Origin: JAPOXR01 sp965221935
GTDB lineage: Bacteria; Pseudomonadota; Alphaproteobacteria; Rhodobacterales; Rhodobacteraceae
Assembly (NCBI GenBank): GCA_965221935.1
Contig: CBDCSZ010000053.1
Span: 12,100 to 76,099 of the forward strand
Reading direction: 5' to 3'
DNA: 64,000 nt
Shown one piece after another: positions 27,857-37,340 of this stretch. The translations under genes and the position numbers were made by a program. The notes under the pieces were generated by a model. The model did not search any database. It was not told where the DNA came from and worked only from the letters and a program-made list of their open reading frames with translations. The first letter of the stretch is position 1, and the number at the start of each line of letters is the position of its first letter.

Positions 27857-28015
27857 CTAATGTACATGCAGGGATACCTGCCGGCGGTTCTGACCAGGGC
27901 CTATCTCGACTACGGCATGATGCCGGGATCCGACATCCTGACCGGCCCCGCGCTTATTGACGGTTCCAACATCGAACTGGTGCGCAAGCGGGTCATGGTT
28001 GACGGCCTGAACTGA
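27857..28015 (+). pseudogene. ABC sugar-binding protein, C-terminal part (after the IS1380 element)
   Basis: The frame entering from the right IS end reads LMYMQGYLPAVLTRAYLDYG, DILTGPALIDGSNIELV, KRVMVDGLN-stop. This is the normal C-terminus of RbsB-type binding proteins (QPYMQGYLPV...YGLMPASDINTGP). The CTAA duplication (27857-27860) is its first sequence. It rejoins 25397 in frame if the IS1380 element is removed. Confidence 0.82.
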
Positions 28016-28072
28016 CAGGTGCTGCGCGGCGGGACCATTCCCTCCGCGCAATCCCACAAGGGTGGAAACTCT

Positions 28073-29185
28073 GTGAAGATCGGCAGATTCAAGGTGCGCG
28101 ACTACGGCTTGACCGGCCTGTCAAGCCAGATCGCCGAACAGCGCGGTCTGGTGAATGCCAGCTGGTATCGGCCGGACTTGCCGCGGCGGGTGATGAAGGA
28201 TTTGATGACACGCCGAGACGGGCCTGCGATCCGCGACACCGCGGTCTGGCTCGCCGCGCTGTCTGTCGCCGGCGCCGCCACCTGGGCGACATGGGGGACT
28301 TTGTGGACAATCCCGTGCTTTGCGGTCTACGGAATTCTCTATGGGTCGGCAAACGATGCGAGATGGCATGAGGCGGGGCATGGGACCGCGTTCAAAACGC
28401 AATGGATGAACAACGCGCTGTATCAAGTGTCTTCGTTCGCCACGCTGAGGGAGCCGGAGATCTGGCGATGGTCGCACACGCGGCATCATACCGACACCAT
28501 TATTGTCGGAAGGGACCCCGAAATCGTCGCCATGCGGCCGCCGGACATCGTCAGGCTCCTGCTCGGTTTTCTCGCAGTTCCGCATGCAATCGCTTCGGTG
28601 CGCGGACTGGTCCACCATCTGTTCGGAATCAAGGGCAGGGAAGAGCGGACCTTTATACCGGACCGCGCCTGGCCTTCAATCTTCCGCACCGCGCGCATCC
28701 ATTTGGCGATCCACCTTTCCGTCATTGGCGCGGCGCTGTGGACGGGATCGATTCTGCCGCTGCTCTATGTCGGAATCCTGCCGACGATGTATGGCGCGTG
28801 GCTTGCCCTTGCCCTCGGCGTCACCCAGCATGTGGGGCTGGCCGAGGATGTGCTGGACCACCGGCTGAACGCGCGCACCATCAAGATGAATCCGGTGCTC
28901 CGTTTCATTTACTGGAACATGAACTACCATTTGGAGCATCACCTGTTTCCGACAGTGCCGTATCACCGGCTGCCGGACCTGCATGCCCTGATCAAGGATG
29001 AACTTCCGCCGATTTATCCGAGCACGATTGCCGCTTGGCGCGAAATCATCGGCGCGGTCCGCATCCAGCTGTGGAGAGATCCCGAATTCTATGTCGAGCG
29101 CGAGCTTCCCGGGCATCGGCGTCCGACTCCGGTCGCCGTCTCCAGTCAGGCGCGCCATCCGGCAGAAGCAGGGACCATTTTGTAA
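28073..29185 (+). CDS. Membrane fatty acid desaturase
   Basis: About 370 aa from the GTG at 28073 (MKIGRFKVRDYG). The three di-iron histidine boxes are present: RWHEAGHGTAF, WSHTRHHTD and NYHLEHHLFP. Hydrophobic segments (AVWLAALSVAGAATWATWG; LAIHLSVIGAALWTG; LPLLYVGILPTMYGAWLALAL) fit the usual four-helix topology. The gene starts 57 bases after the end of the broken binding-protein gene and precedes a sterol-desaturase-family gene, so a lipid or terpenoid oxidation step is likely. The substrate is unknown. Confidence 0.9.
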   Translation: MKIGRFKVRDYGLTGLSSQIAEQRGLVNASWYRPDLPRRVMKDLMTRRDGPAIRDTAVWLAALSVAGAATWATWGTLWTIPCFAVYGILYGSANDARWHEAGHGTAFKTQWMNNALYQVSSFATLREPEIWRWSHTRHHTDTIIVGRDPEIVAMRPPDIVRLLLGFLAVPHAIASVRGLVHHLFGIKGREERTFIPDRAWPSIFRTARIHLAIHLSVIGAALWTGSILPLLYVGILPTMYGAWLALALGVTQHVGLAEDVLDHRLNARTIKMNPVLRFIYWNMNYHLEHHLFPTVPYHRLPDLHALIKDELPPIYPSTIAAWREIIGAVRIQLWRDPEFYVERELPGHRRPTPVAVSSQARHPAEAGTIL

Positions 29186-29284
29186 GGACAATTTCGCCTC
29201 GGCGGCGGGCGCGCGCCCTGCCGCCTCACAGGACCGGCCGGAAAACTCCGAACGCACGGTCCGCCGAGCAACAGGAGAAAAACC

Positions 29285-30289
29285 ATGGACGATCGCCAAT
29301 TCGGCTTCCGCGACAGGCGCAACCACTGGCGGCCCAACGATCCGCTTTCGACCTCGCCTCTTCTCGCCAAGCCTTGGAGTCTTGTGAAATTCGTGAAGTG
29401 GCTGCCGCGCTATTTCTACCCCTGGAACGCGATATTTTTTCTATTTGCCTGCGCCTTCTGGTTTTTCCTGACACCGGACGTCGAGACACTGAAAACGCTC
29501 GAATGGGACTGGGTGGCCTTCATCCTTGCCCGCAACATGATCGCACTGTTCCTGTTTCACGGCGCGTTCGAGCTGCGTCTCTACATGCAGCGCGCCCAGG
29601 GCATCCAGTTCAAATACAATCCGCGCTGGCCCAAGGAAATCCGGTCAACAGTGTTCATGTTCTCGTCACAGAACATCGACAACATGATCCGCGCCCTCGG
29701 AACCGGCGTGCCCATATGGACGGCCTACGAGGTTCTGCTGCTTTGGGCCTATGCGAATGGCTGGGGCATGTGGACGACCTTTGCCGAGAATCCCTGGGCG
29801 CTGATCCTGCTCGGTCTGGTCATGCTGATGATCCATGAGACGCATTTCTATCACACCCACCGGCTGATCCACGCGCCGTTCCTCTATAAGCATGTGCATT
29901 CGGTGCATCACAAGGCGGTCAATCCGAGCCCGTGGTCATCGCTCAGCATGCATCCCGTGGAACACCTGATCTATTTCTCGGGCGCGCTGATCCACCTCAT
30001 TGTGCCGTCACACCCGCTGTTGGTTCTCTATCACCTTCATGTCGCCGGTTTCGGTGCGATTGTCGGCCATATCGGCTTCGACAAAATCGTCGTCGGCGAC
30101 AAGCAGGCAATGAACACGGCCGCCTACCCGCACTACCTGCATCATAAGTATTTCGAAGTGAACTACGCTGACGGGATGATCCCTTGGGACAAGTGGGCAG
30201 GAACCTGGCACGACGGCACCGAAGAGGCGGATACACGGATGCGCGAGCGGCTGAAGCTGCGCCGCAAGGAAACAGAAAAGGCTATGTGA
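29285..30289 (+). CDS. Sterol desaturase / fatty acid hydroxylase-family protein
   Basis: A 334-aa membrane protein. The ATG at 29285 has AACAGGAG upstream. The histidine motifs of the di-iron site are HETHFYHTHRLIH, KHVHSVHHKAVNP and YPHYLHHKYFEVNY, as in the fatty acid hydroxylase superfamily. Helices include YPWNAIFFLFACAFWFFLTP and WALILLGLVMLMIHETHF. It lies between a desaturase and a PanB-like gene, four bases before the latter, so the three are probably translated from one message. Confidence 0.9.
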   Translation: MDDRQFGFRDRRNHWRPNDPLSTSPLLAKPWSLVKFVKWLPRYFYPWNAIFFLFACAFWFFLTPDVETLKTLEWDWVAFILARNMIALFLFHGAFELRLYMQRAQGIQFKYNPRWPKEIRSTVFMFSSQNIDNMIRALGTGVPIWTAYEVLLLWAYANGWGMWTTFAENPWALILLGLVMLMIHETHFYHTHRLIHAPFLYKHVHSVHHKAVNPSPWSSLSMHPVEHLIYFSGALIHLIVPSHPLLVLYHLHVAGFGAIVGHIGFDKIVVGDKQAMNTAAYPHYLHHKYFEVNYADGMIPWDKWAGTWHDGTEEADTRMRERLKLRRKETEKAM

Positions 30290-30292
30290 GTT

Positions 30293-31084
30293 ATGTTTGA
30301 CCGTCCGACTGTCGCCGCCCTGCAGGCATGCAAAGGCAAGCGGCAAATCATCACCATGCATGTCGACAATGAAGCGGAGGCGGCCGCCGCCTGCGCCGCC
30401 GGAATCGAAATGTTCACCGGCGAAGTCGATGAACGGCTCCCGGGCATACGCGCCGCCGCCCCTGGGGTCTTTATTCAGTCCGGCCATGACCAGGGCGCGG
30501 TGCATGACGAAGCCAGCGCGATCCGGGAAGGGTTCGACGCCATCGAGCTTGGCGCCGACGCGATCTATTTCGCCGGTTCGCTGCGGCTCGTCGAGGCGAT
30601 GGCCAAGGAAGGGATTCCGGTGTCCGGTCATGTCGGCTACGTTCCGCGCTGGAACACCTGGACCGGCGTTCGCGCAGTTGGCAAGACGGCCGACGAAGCG
30701 GTGGCGATCTACCGCAAGGTCAAGGACCTTGAGAGCGCCGGCGCCCGCCTGGTCGAGATGGAGCTGGTTCCGGTCGAAGTCGCCGCCTTCGTAACCCGGA
30801 ACACCTCGCTGATAACAGAAGGCATGGGCTGCGGCTCGGTCTGCGACACCCAGTATCTGTTCAGCTGCGATGTGCTGGGAACCAACCGCGGCCATTATCC
30901 GCGTCATTCCAAAACATATGCCAGCCTGGCGGCGGAAGAGGACCGGCTGCAGGACATGCGCATCGAGGCGTTCCAGACATTCATGGCAGAAACAGAATCC
31001 GGCGTGTATCCCGAGGCGCGCCACGAAATCCACGTGACCGACGAGAATGTGCTGGAAGCGCTGCACCGGGCAAAACAGTCATGA
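30293..31084 (+). CDS. PanB-like enzyme (3-methyl-2-oxobutanoate hydroxymethyltransferase family)
   Basis: A 263-aa TIM-barrel protein. Family-like stretches are GKRQIITMHVDNEAEAAAAC (PanB: MLTAYDYPFA), VSGHVGYVPRWNTWTG (PanB: GHVGLTPQ), AVGKTADEAVAIYRKVKDLE then GARLVEMELVPVEVAAFVT (PanB: FAIVLE-VPAELA) and GMGCGSVCDTQYLFSCDVLG (PanB: GIGAG..CDGQVLV-HDLLG). Metal- and substrate-site residues differ in places from true PanB (MHVDN for TAYDY), so it may act on another ketoacid. It is coupled to the hydroxylase-family gene, four bases away. Confidence 0.8.
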   Translation: MFDRPTVAALQACKGKRQIITMHVDNEAEAAAACAAGIEMFTGEVDERLPGIRAAAPGVFIQSGHDQGAVHDEASAIREGFDAIELGADAIYFAGSLRLVEAMAKEGIPVSGHVGYVPRWNTWTGVRAVGKTADEAVAIYRKVKDLESAGARLVEMELVPVEVAAFVTRNTSLITEGMGCGSVCDTQYLFSCDVLGTNRGHYPRHSKTYASLAAEEDRLQDMRIEAFQTFMAETESGVYPEARHEIHVTDENVLEALHRAKQS

Positions 31085-31404
31085 GGCAAGCGGCACGGGT
31101 TCGATTTGGACATGAACCGGCGACGCCGTTTTCAGCTGTGAACAGGCGATGCCGCGCCATCCTTGACAGCGGCGCCGAACCCGGCGCGGCGGATCGGGCG
31201 ACGGGCAGGATCTGCAGCGGTTCCCGATCGCGCAGCGGTTGAAAAATCCCTGCGGCCTCCGGCGGCGATTCCTGAAACTCCGATGCGTTGCCGGCCGTTC
31301 CCAGAATGTTTCTGTCAGTGCAGCGGCGCGGGTTTGACAAGGCATTATAAAACTTTAGAGCGTGCCAAACCTGATGAACCCGCCGCAAACGGATCGATTC
31401 GGCA
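31085..31404. other. Intergenic stretch, no gene seen
   Basis: No recognisable protein or RNA sequence. It probably carries the promoter for the aldo/keto reductase gene. Confidence 0.5.
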
Positions 31405-32445
31405 ATGACCGTCATTGCGCAACAGCAGATCGGAAACACCGCCGCCCAAGTCACCCGGCTGGGCCTCGGATGCGCCCCGCTTGGCGACCTTTTTGAATCC
31501 ATCGGCGAAGACCGGGCCCAGCAGACCCTGCAGGCCGCCTGGGACGCAGGCGCCCGCTTTTTTGATACCGCGCCATTCTATGGGTACGGCAAAAGCGAGC
31601 ACCGTGTCGGCCATTTTCTGCGCCAGCAGCCACGCCGGGAGTTTGTCGTTTCGACCAAGGTGGGCCGCGTTTTGCGACCTGCCGGCGATCCTGACAGTTT
31701 TGACCCGGGCATCTGGTCTGGCGGCCTTCCCTTCGAATTCGCCGTGGATTTCACATACGGCGGAATCATGCGCTCGTTCGAGGACAGCCTGCAACGACTC
31801 GGTCTGCCCTCAGTCGATCTTCTGGTTATCCACGACCTCGACTTCCTGTACCACCGGAACGAGGCCAGGGTGAATGCCTACCTTTCCCAGCTTTTCACCG
31901 ATGGCTGGCGAGCATTGGAGGAGCTGTGCCGTCACCGGCTGATCAAGGGAGTGGGAGCCGGGATCAACGAGCTGGGCATGATCCCGCGCTTCCTTGAGAT
32001 GGTCGATCTTGACTTTTTTCTGGTGGCATATGGCTACAATCTGCTCAACCAGGAGATGGAGGCTGAGGAGTTTCCCCTTTGTGCCGACCGTGGCGTCAGC
32101 GTTATCGTTGGAGCCGTCTTTGCCTCTGGCATTTTGGCGACAGGCGCGGTGCCGGGTTCCCGATACAACTATGCGGCGGCCTCGCCGGACACCATTGCCA
32201 AAACGGATCGGATTGACGCCGTCTGCCGCCGCCACAAGACACCGCTGGCAGCCGCCGCGCTCCAGTTTTTGCTGGCCCATCCGCTGGTTTCGGCCATCAT
32301 CCCCGGAGCTTTGGCCCCGGAGCAGGCGGCGGCCAACGCCGCAATGCTGGAGCGCCCGGTTCCACCGCAATTGTGGGCTGAGTTGAAAGCCGAAGGACTT
32401 CTACCGGCCGGCGTGCCGACGCCGCAGGATTTGGCGCCGCTGTGA
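31405..32445 (+). CDS. Aldo/keto reductase, D-threo-aldose / L-fucose dehydrogenase-like
   Basis: A 346-aa TIM-barrel oxidoreductase: VTRLGLGCAPLGDLFESIGE, AGARFFDTAPFYGYGKSEH (catalytic Asp and Tyr), FVVSTKVGRVL (catalytic Lys) and VDLLVIHDLD. The PFYGYGKSEH plus STKVGR combination is typical of the D-threo-aldose 1-dehydrogenase / L-fucose dehydrogenase branch. These enzymes oxidise aldoses to lactones, which the SMP-30 enzyme encoded next could open. That fits the sugar importer upstream. Confidence 0.87.
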   Translation: MTVIAQQQIGNTAAQVTRLGLGCAPLGDLFESIGEDRAQQTLQAAWDAGARFFDTAPFYGYGKSEHRVGHFLRQQPRREFVVSTKVGRVLRPAGDPDSFDPGIWSGGLPFEFAVDFTYGGIMRSFEDSLQRLGLPSVDLLVIHDLDFLYHRNEARVNAYLSQLFTDGWRALEELCRHRLIKGVGAGINELGMIPRFLEMVDLDFFLVAYGYNLLNQEMEAEEFPLCADRGVSVIVGAVFASGILATGAVPGSRYNYAAASPDTIAKTDRIDAVCRRHKTPLAAAALQFLLAHPLVSAIIPGALAPEQAAANAAMLERPVPPQLWAELKAEGLLPAGVPTPQDLAPL

Positions 32446-32524
32446 ACCCGGAGCCGATCGCGCGAAACTTGCGCCGGCCGCAGGTCGGAAGGCAGACACG
32501 CAATACCCGGATGGAGCAATGCAA

Positions 32525-33409
32525 ATGAAACAAGTGACAGCGGAACTGGTGTATCACAACTATGCGAGACTGGGAGAAGGGAGTCTGTGGGATGAAAGGG
32601 CGCAGCTGTTGTATTGGGTGGATATCAGGAGACGTCAAGTCTACGCCTACAACCCGAAAACTTGCGCCAATTCAGGCTATGATGTGAAGGAGCAGGTCGG
32701 CACCTTGGTGTTTCGGGAAAGCGGGGGGCTGATGCTGGCTCAAAAGGACGGGTTTGCCTTTCTCGATCTGCGGACCGGCGCCGTGAAAAAAATCACGGAC
32801 CCGGAATCGCATCTCCCCAACAACCGGTTCAATGACGGCAAATGCGATCCCCAGGGCCGATTTTGGGCCGGCACGATGGCGGAGCCTCCCGAGACCGGAG
32901 CCGGCGCGCTCTATTGCCTCGATCGCGATTTCACGGTCAGCAAAAAGATTGAAAACGTCACTTTATCCAATGGTCTGGTCTGGACCAAAGCCCAGGACAT
33001 TTTCTATTTCGTCGACTCGCTGACCTATTGCATCGCCGCCTACGACTACGATCCTTCCAGCGGGGCAATTTCCAACAAACGGAAAATAAAAGATTTTCCA
33101 CCGGAGGAGGGGCTTCCGGACGGCATGGCGATCGACACCGAGGATCATTTGTGGGTCTCACTCTTTGGAGGCGGCAGAGTTGTCCGCGTGGACCCCGAAA
33201 CCGGCGAGACCGTCTTTGAAGTTTTGGTGCCGCATGCGCCGGATGTCACCTCCTGCGCATTCGGCGGGGAAGGCTGGGACGATCTCTACATCACCACAGC
33301 TTCACCGAATATGACCGACGCCGATTGGGAAACGAAACCCAATTCCGGAGGCCTGTTCCGGGCCAAGGTGCCGTTCCAGGGTGTGCCCAGCGCCCGATTC
33401 CAAGGGTAG
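32525..33409 (+). CDS. SMP-30/gluconolactonase-family lactonase
   Basis: About 294 aa. The ATG at 32525 is preferred over 32519 because GGAG lies eight bases upstream of it. The six-bladed propeller metal site is visible: LGEGSLWDERAQLLYWVD (Glu), LPNNRFNDGKCDPQGRFWAG, TLSNGLVWTK (Asn) and GLPDGMAIDTEDHLWV (Asp). Family members hydrolyse sugar lactones using Ca or Zn. Placed right after an aldose dehydrogenase, it would complete oxidation of an aldose to an aldonate. Confidence 0.9.
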   Translation: MKQVTAELVYHNYARLGEGSLWDERAQLLYWVDIRRRQVYAYNPKTCANSGYDVKEQVGTLVFRESGGLMLAQKDGFAFLDLRTGAVKKITDPESHLPNNRFNDGKCDPQGRFWAGTMAEPPETGAGALYCLDRDFTVSKKIENVTLSNGLVWTKAQDIFYFVDSLTYCIAAYDYDPSSGAISNKRKIKDFPPEEGLPDGMAIDTEDHLWVSLFGGGRVVRVDPETGETVFEVLVPHAPDVTSCAFGGEGWDDLYITTASPNMTDADWETKPNSGGLFRAKVPFQGVPSARFQG

Positions 33410-33693
33410 GGCGGACTGTAGAATTCCGGCACATGAGCCCGTGCCGGCGCGAAAAACAGCCCGCTCTTTGCGGCCAAGCTGCCGGTCCGCGCCATCGCAT
33501 GGGCGAAAGGACCCGTGCTTTGCGAACCGGCTTGGCGTTCGTGACAGCAATCAGGGATGGCGGGCCATGAAACTGCCAAAGTCCCGCCTCTGCGGCGATG
33601 ATTGGAGCAGAATTGCCGGCGAGGATTGCGATCGACACTGCGGCACTGATCGCGCGGGCGCCGCGGACCAGGGCGGTTGCAGCGAGACAGCGA

Positions 33694-35295
33694 TCACCGG
33701 ACTTGCGGCATTTGGGGCTTCGGCCGCAGCGACGGCCGGTTCGCCGGCTGCATGTTGTTTCTGGCCGCGCCATAGCCGCCGCCGCCCGGCGTCACGACCT
33801 CGACGGTTTGGCCGGAACGCAAGTCGGCCACTCCACTCTGAGGAAAACCGCCGCCATCAAGGCTGATTCCGGCGCCGCCGCCTTCTCCGCCGCCAGCGAG
33901 CCCCCATGGCCGGGACGTCATTCTCGAAGCCTCGCAGGTGAACCGGCAGGGTGCTTCCGCCCGGTAGGTTCTGCGAATTCCCTTTCCGCCGCGGTGTTTG
34001 CCCTCGCCGCCGGAGCCGTCAACCAGCTCGTAACGCACGAGCGTGAGCGGATATTCCCGCTCAAGGGCTTCCACCGGAAGATTCGAAGTATTGGTCAGGT
34101 GGACATGGATGCCTGACAGCCCCGGCGCAGCGGGCCGGGCGCCCCCGCCGCCGCCGATCGTCTCCAGATAGACCCAGTCCGAACCGTCGTCATGAGCTCC
34201 ATTGAACACCGCGCTGACGCAGCAGCCGTTTCCAGCCGCCGGGACCCGGCCCGGAATGGCTTGGGCAAGGGCGCCCTGGACCATGTCCGCAACCCGCTGG
34301 CAGGTCGCGACCCTTCCATCGACGGCCGCCGGGTATACGCAGTTCAGGAGTGAGCCTTTTGGCGCGCGGACCGTCAGGGGACGCGACAGGCCGGCATTCG
34401 GCAGCACAGTCGGATCGACGATCGCCTTGACGGCGTAGTAGCAGGAAGCCAGCAGGGCCGTGTAAGTCATGTTCAGCCCGGCGCGGACCTGGCGAGGGGC
34501 GTCAAATTCGAGGCGCATCAACTCGCCATCCACCACTAGCTCAAGCGACAGCGGGGCCGGCTCCTTCATCCGATTGCAGTCGAACACATCGTTGAATTCG
34601 AAGCGGCCATCCGGAATTGCCGCAATGCCGGCCCGCATCTTGCGTTCGGAATAGTCGAGCAGCGCATCGCCCACGGCAATGACGGTGTTCAGCCCGTATT
34701 TCCGGCAGAGTCCGGACATGCGCTGCACGCCGAGCCGGTTTGCCGCCAGCTGTGCGCGCAGGTCCGAAAGCCGCTCCCGGGGAACCTGGCAGTTCAACAG
34801 CACGAGTTCCTGCAGATCGCGCTGCAGCTGGCCGCCGCGGTACAGGCGCACTGGCGGAATGCGGAGGCCCTCCTGGAAAATGTGCTCATGACCGCGGTCG
34901 ACGAAATCGGCGTGATGGGCGGTGTTGACGGCCCAGGCGACAACATGGCCGTCAAAGAAGATCGGCTCCGCAAGGACGATGTCCGGCAGGTGGGTGGCGC
35001 CTCCGACATACGCGTCATTGGCTATAAACACGTCACCGGGGCGCAGATCCGCAGCCTTGTGGCGCGCGAGTATATGCGGCAGCACGCCGATGAAACTGCC
35101 CAGATGCATCGGAATATGCTCGGCTTGGCACAGCGTCTGGCCGGACCGGTCGAACAGCGCCGTCGAGCAGTCGCGCCGCTCCTTGATATTGGTCGAGTAG
35201 CTTGAACGGACCAGCAGCTCGCCCATTTCCTCGACAACCGAGTTCAGGGCCGACCCAATGACCTCGACCGTTACCGGATCAGGTTTCGTCATCAT
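33694..35295 (-). CDS. hyuB: Hydantoinase/oxoprolinase subunit B
   Basis: A 533-aa protein starting MTKPDPVTVEVIGSALNSVV. Landmarks are NIKERRDCSTALFDRSGQTL, HIPMHLGSFIGVLPHIL, GDVFIANDAYVGGATHLPDI (the conserved ND-Y-GG-TH-D motif) and WAVNTAHHADFV. The C-terminus has GLAGGGEGG and VEVVTPGGGGYG. Partner of the HyuA encoded just upstream (ATGA-type overlap). Together they hydrolyse cyclic amides such as hydantoins or 5-oxoproline at the cost of ATP. Intact. Confidence 0.93.
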   Translation of the reverse strand: MMTKPDPVTVEVIGSALNSVVEEMGELLVRSSYSTNIKERRDCSTALFDRSGQTLCQAEHIPMHLGSFIGVLPHILARHKAADLRPGDVFIANDAYVGGATHLPDIVLAEPIFFDGHVVAWAVNTAHHADFVDRGHEHIFQEGLRIPPVRLYRGGQLQRDLQELVLLNCQVPRERLSDLRAQLAANRLGVQRMSGLCRKYGLNTVIAVGDALLDYSERKMRAGIAAIPDGRFEFNDVFDCNRMKEPAPLSLELVVDGELMRLEFDAPRQVRAGLNMTYTALLASCYYAVKAIVDPTVLPNAGLSRPLTVRAPKGSLLNCVYPAAVDGRVATCQRVADMVQGALAQAIPGRVPAAGNGCCVSAVFNGAHDDGSDWVYLETIGGGGGARPAAPGLSGIHVHLTNTSNLPVEALEREYPLTLVRYELVDGSGGEGKHRGGKGIRRTYRAEAPCRFTCEASRMTSRPWGLAGGGEGGGAGISLDGGGFPQSGVADLRSGQTVEVVTPGGGGYGAARNNMQPANRPSLRPKPQMPQVR

Positions 35296-37340
35296 TTCAC
35301 CGCAACGATCAGATTGCCGGACCGGTCAACACGCGCCTCCGATCCGGGCGGCAACAGGGTGGTCGTGTCCATCTGTTCGAGTATGGCCGGACCGCTGAAC
35401 TCGTGCCCCGCCGGCAGTTCCGCGCGGGCAAAGACCGGGCAGCGCACCGAACCGCCCGCTTCCGGCATCCAGACTTCACGCGAGGACATTGGTTCAGCCG
35501 GGGCCTCTGCCCCGATTGCCCGAATTGAGGGGTCGAGCTTGTCAACCAAGCCAATGGCCTCGACGCGCAGCGTGACCAGTTCGACCGGATCGTTTTCGGC
35601 AGCGAAACCGTAGCGGCGCCGGTGCGCCGCCTCGAAACGCTGCCGCAGAGCCGCGATGGTCGACGCGTCCGCCGGACCTGCCGGAACGGTCACCGGGAGT
35701 TCGTAGTTCTGTCCGAGAAAACGAAGATCTGCGCTGCGGTTGACCAGCCGGCGGCCTGCCGCAATGAACTCCTGGTCAAACCAGCCGGCGGCGTCCGCCT
35801 CCAGATCGTCAAACCCGGCCTGCAGCGCATCTGGGGTCAGCTCGTCGAGCCTGCCGATGCGGGATTTTGTGAAATCCGTCTTGAGATCGGTCATCAGCAG
35901 CCCCATTGCGCACAGAATTCCCGGCTCCGGCGGCACGATCACGGTTCCGATCTCCAGCTCCCGCGCCAGCCGCACCGCGTGGAGCGGTCCGCTGCCTCCG
36001 AACGCGCACAGGGCAAAGTCGCGCGGATCGTAGCCCCGCTGGACCGAGATGACCCGGATCGCCCGTGCCATGTTGGCCGTGGCGATGGCGACGATGCCCT
36101 GTGCGGCGTCTTCGCGGCCGAGACCGAGAGCGGAGGCGAGCCGGTCAATCGCCGTCACGGCCAGCCCGCGGCGCAGCTGCATGCGTCCGCCGAGCAGATT
36201 TGACGGGTTGAGTGTGCCGAGCACTATATTCGCATCGGTGACCGTCGGCCGATCGCCTCCGAGCCCGTAGCAGGCCGGGCCCGGATCCGCTCCCGCGCTT
36301 TCGGGGCCGACCTTGAGCAGACCGCCGCTGTCGACGGATGCGATCGACCCGCCTCCTGCGCCGACGGTGTGGATTTCCAGCATCTGCGTCTTGACCGGAT
36401 ATCCCTGAACCTGACCTTCACCAGTCCGCTGGCAGATTCCGCCGTCCAGCAGGGAGACGTCGGATGACGTGCCGCCGGCATCGAACGTGACAACGTTTTC
36501 GACCCCGGCGCTCCGGGCGACCGCCTGCGCGGCAACCACACCAGTCGCGGGCCCGGACAACAGCGTCCGCACCGGCAGCTTCGCAGCCGCGGAAAAGCTG
36601 ACCACGCCGCCGCTGGATTGGGTCATGACAGGCGGCTGTGCCAGCCCGCCGCGGTCCAGACGCCGCGTGAGCCGCTCAATGTATCGCTGCATGACTGGCC
36701 CCAGATAGGCGTTGATGACGGTCGTGGACAGCCGTTCGAATTCGCGGAATTCCGGCACAACTTCGTGAGAAACCGAGACGAAGAGGCCGGGATTGACATT
36801 GGAGACCGCGTCCCGCGCCGCCCGCTCATGCGCCGGTTCAAGAAAACTGTAAAGAAAACAGATCGCAACCGCCTCAACCTGTTCGCCGTCCAGAGTTTCG
36901 GCGGCCTGTCCCACCGCGGCCAGGTCGAGCGGCAATTCGAGTGACCCATCCGCCCGCACCCGTTCCGGAGCCTCAAGGCGCAGATGGCGCTCGACCAGGA
37001 TCGCCGGCTTTTCTGCCATCATGTCGTAAAGGTCCGGCCGCCTCTGGCGGCCGATTTCGAGCAGATCCCGGAATCCCCGCGTGACGATCAGCCCGGTCCG
37101 CGCCCCTTTGTGTTCGATCAGCGTGTTGGTTGCGACCGTGGTGCCGTGCCCGAGGAAGACAACATCCGCCAGCGACCGGCCGGTGCGGGCGAGGGCCTCG
37201 CTGACCGCCCCGAAGATGGCCAGCGAAGGATCGTCGGGCATTGAGGGCGACTTCCAGACTGCCAGTTCGCCGGTGTCCTCGTCAACCAGGGCGACATCGA
37301 CAAATGTGCCGCCGGCATCGACTCCAACCCGCACTCCCAT
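35292..37340 (-). CDS. hyuA: Hydantoinase/oxoprolinase subunit A
   Basis: A 682-aa protein of the actin-like ATPase fold. The N-terminal phosphate loop is VGVDAGGTFVDVALVDEDTG; then FLGHGTTVATNTLIEHKGAR, TGLIVTRGFRDLLEIGRQRR and NVVTFDAGGTSSDVSLLDGG. Length matches HyuA/OplA N-type subunits. The gene is divergent from the TRAP transporter operon at 37766, separated by 425 bp, so substrate import and hydrolysis are probably co-regulated. The substrate is unknown. Confidence 0.93.
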   Translation of the reverse strand: MGVRVGVDAGGTFVDVALVDEDTGELAVWKSPSMPDDPSLAIFGAVSEALARTGRSLADVVFLGHGTTVATNTLIEHKGARTGLIVTRGFRDLLEIGRQRRPDLYDMMAEKPAILVERHLRLEAPERVRADGSLELPLDLAAVGQAAETLDGEQVEAVAICFLYSFLEPAHERAARDAVSNVNPGLFVSVSHEVVPEFREFERLSTTVINAYLGPVMQRYIERLTRRLDRGGLAQPPVMTQSSGGVVSFSAAAKLPVRTLLSGPATGVVAAQAVARSAGVENVVTFDAGGTSSDVSLLDGGICQRTGEGQVQGYPVKTQMLEIHTVGAGGGSIASVDSGGLLKVGPESAGADPGPACYGLGGDRPTVTDANIVLGTLNPSNLLGGRMQLRRGLAVTAIDRLASALGLGREDAAQGIVAIATANMARAIRVISVQRGYDPRDFALCAFGGSGPLHAVRLARELEIGTVIVPPEPGILCAMGLLMTDLKTDFTKSRIGRLDELTPDALQAGFDDLEADAAGWFDQEFIAAGRRLVNRSADLRFLGQNYELPVTVPAGPADASTIAALRQRFEAAHRRRYGFAAENDPVELVTLRVEAIGLVDKLDPSIRAIGAEAPAEPMSSREVWMPEAGGSVRCPVFARAELPAGHEFSGPAILEQMDTTTLLPPGSEARVDRSGNLIVAVK

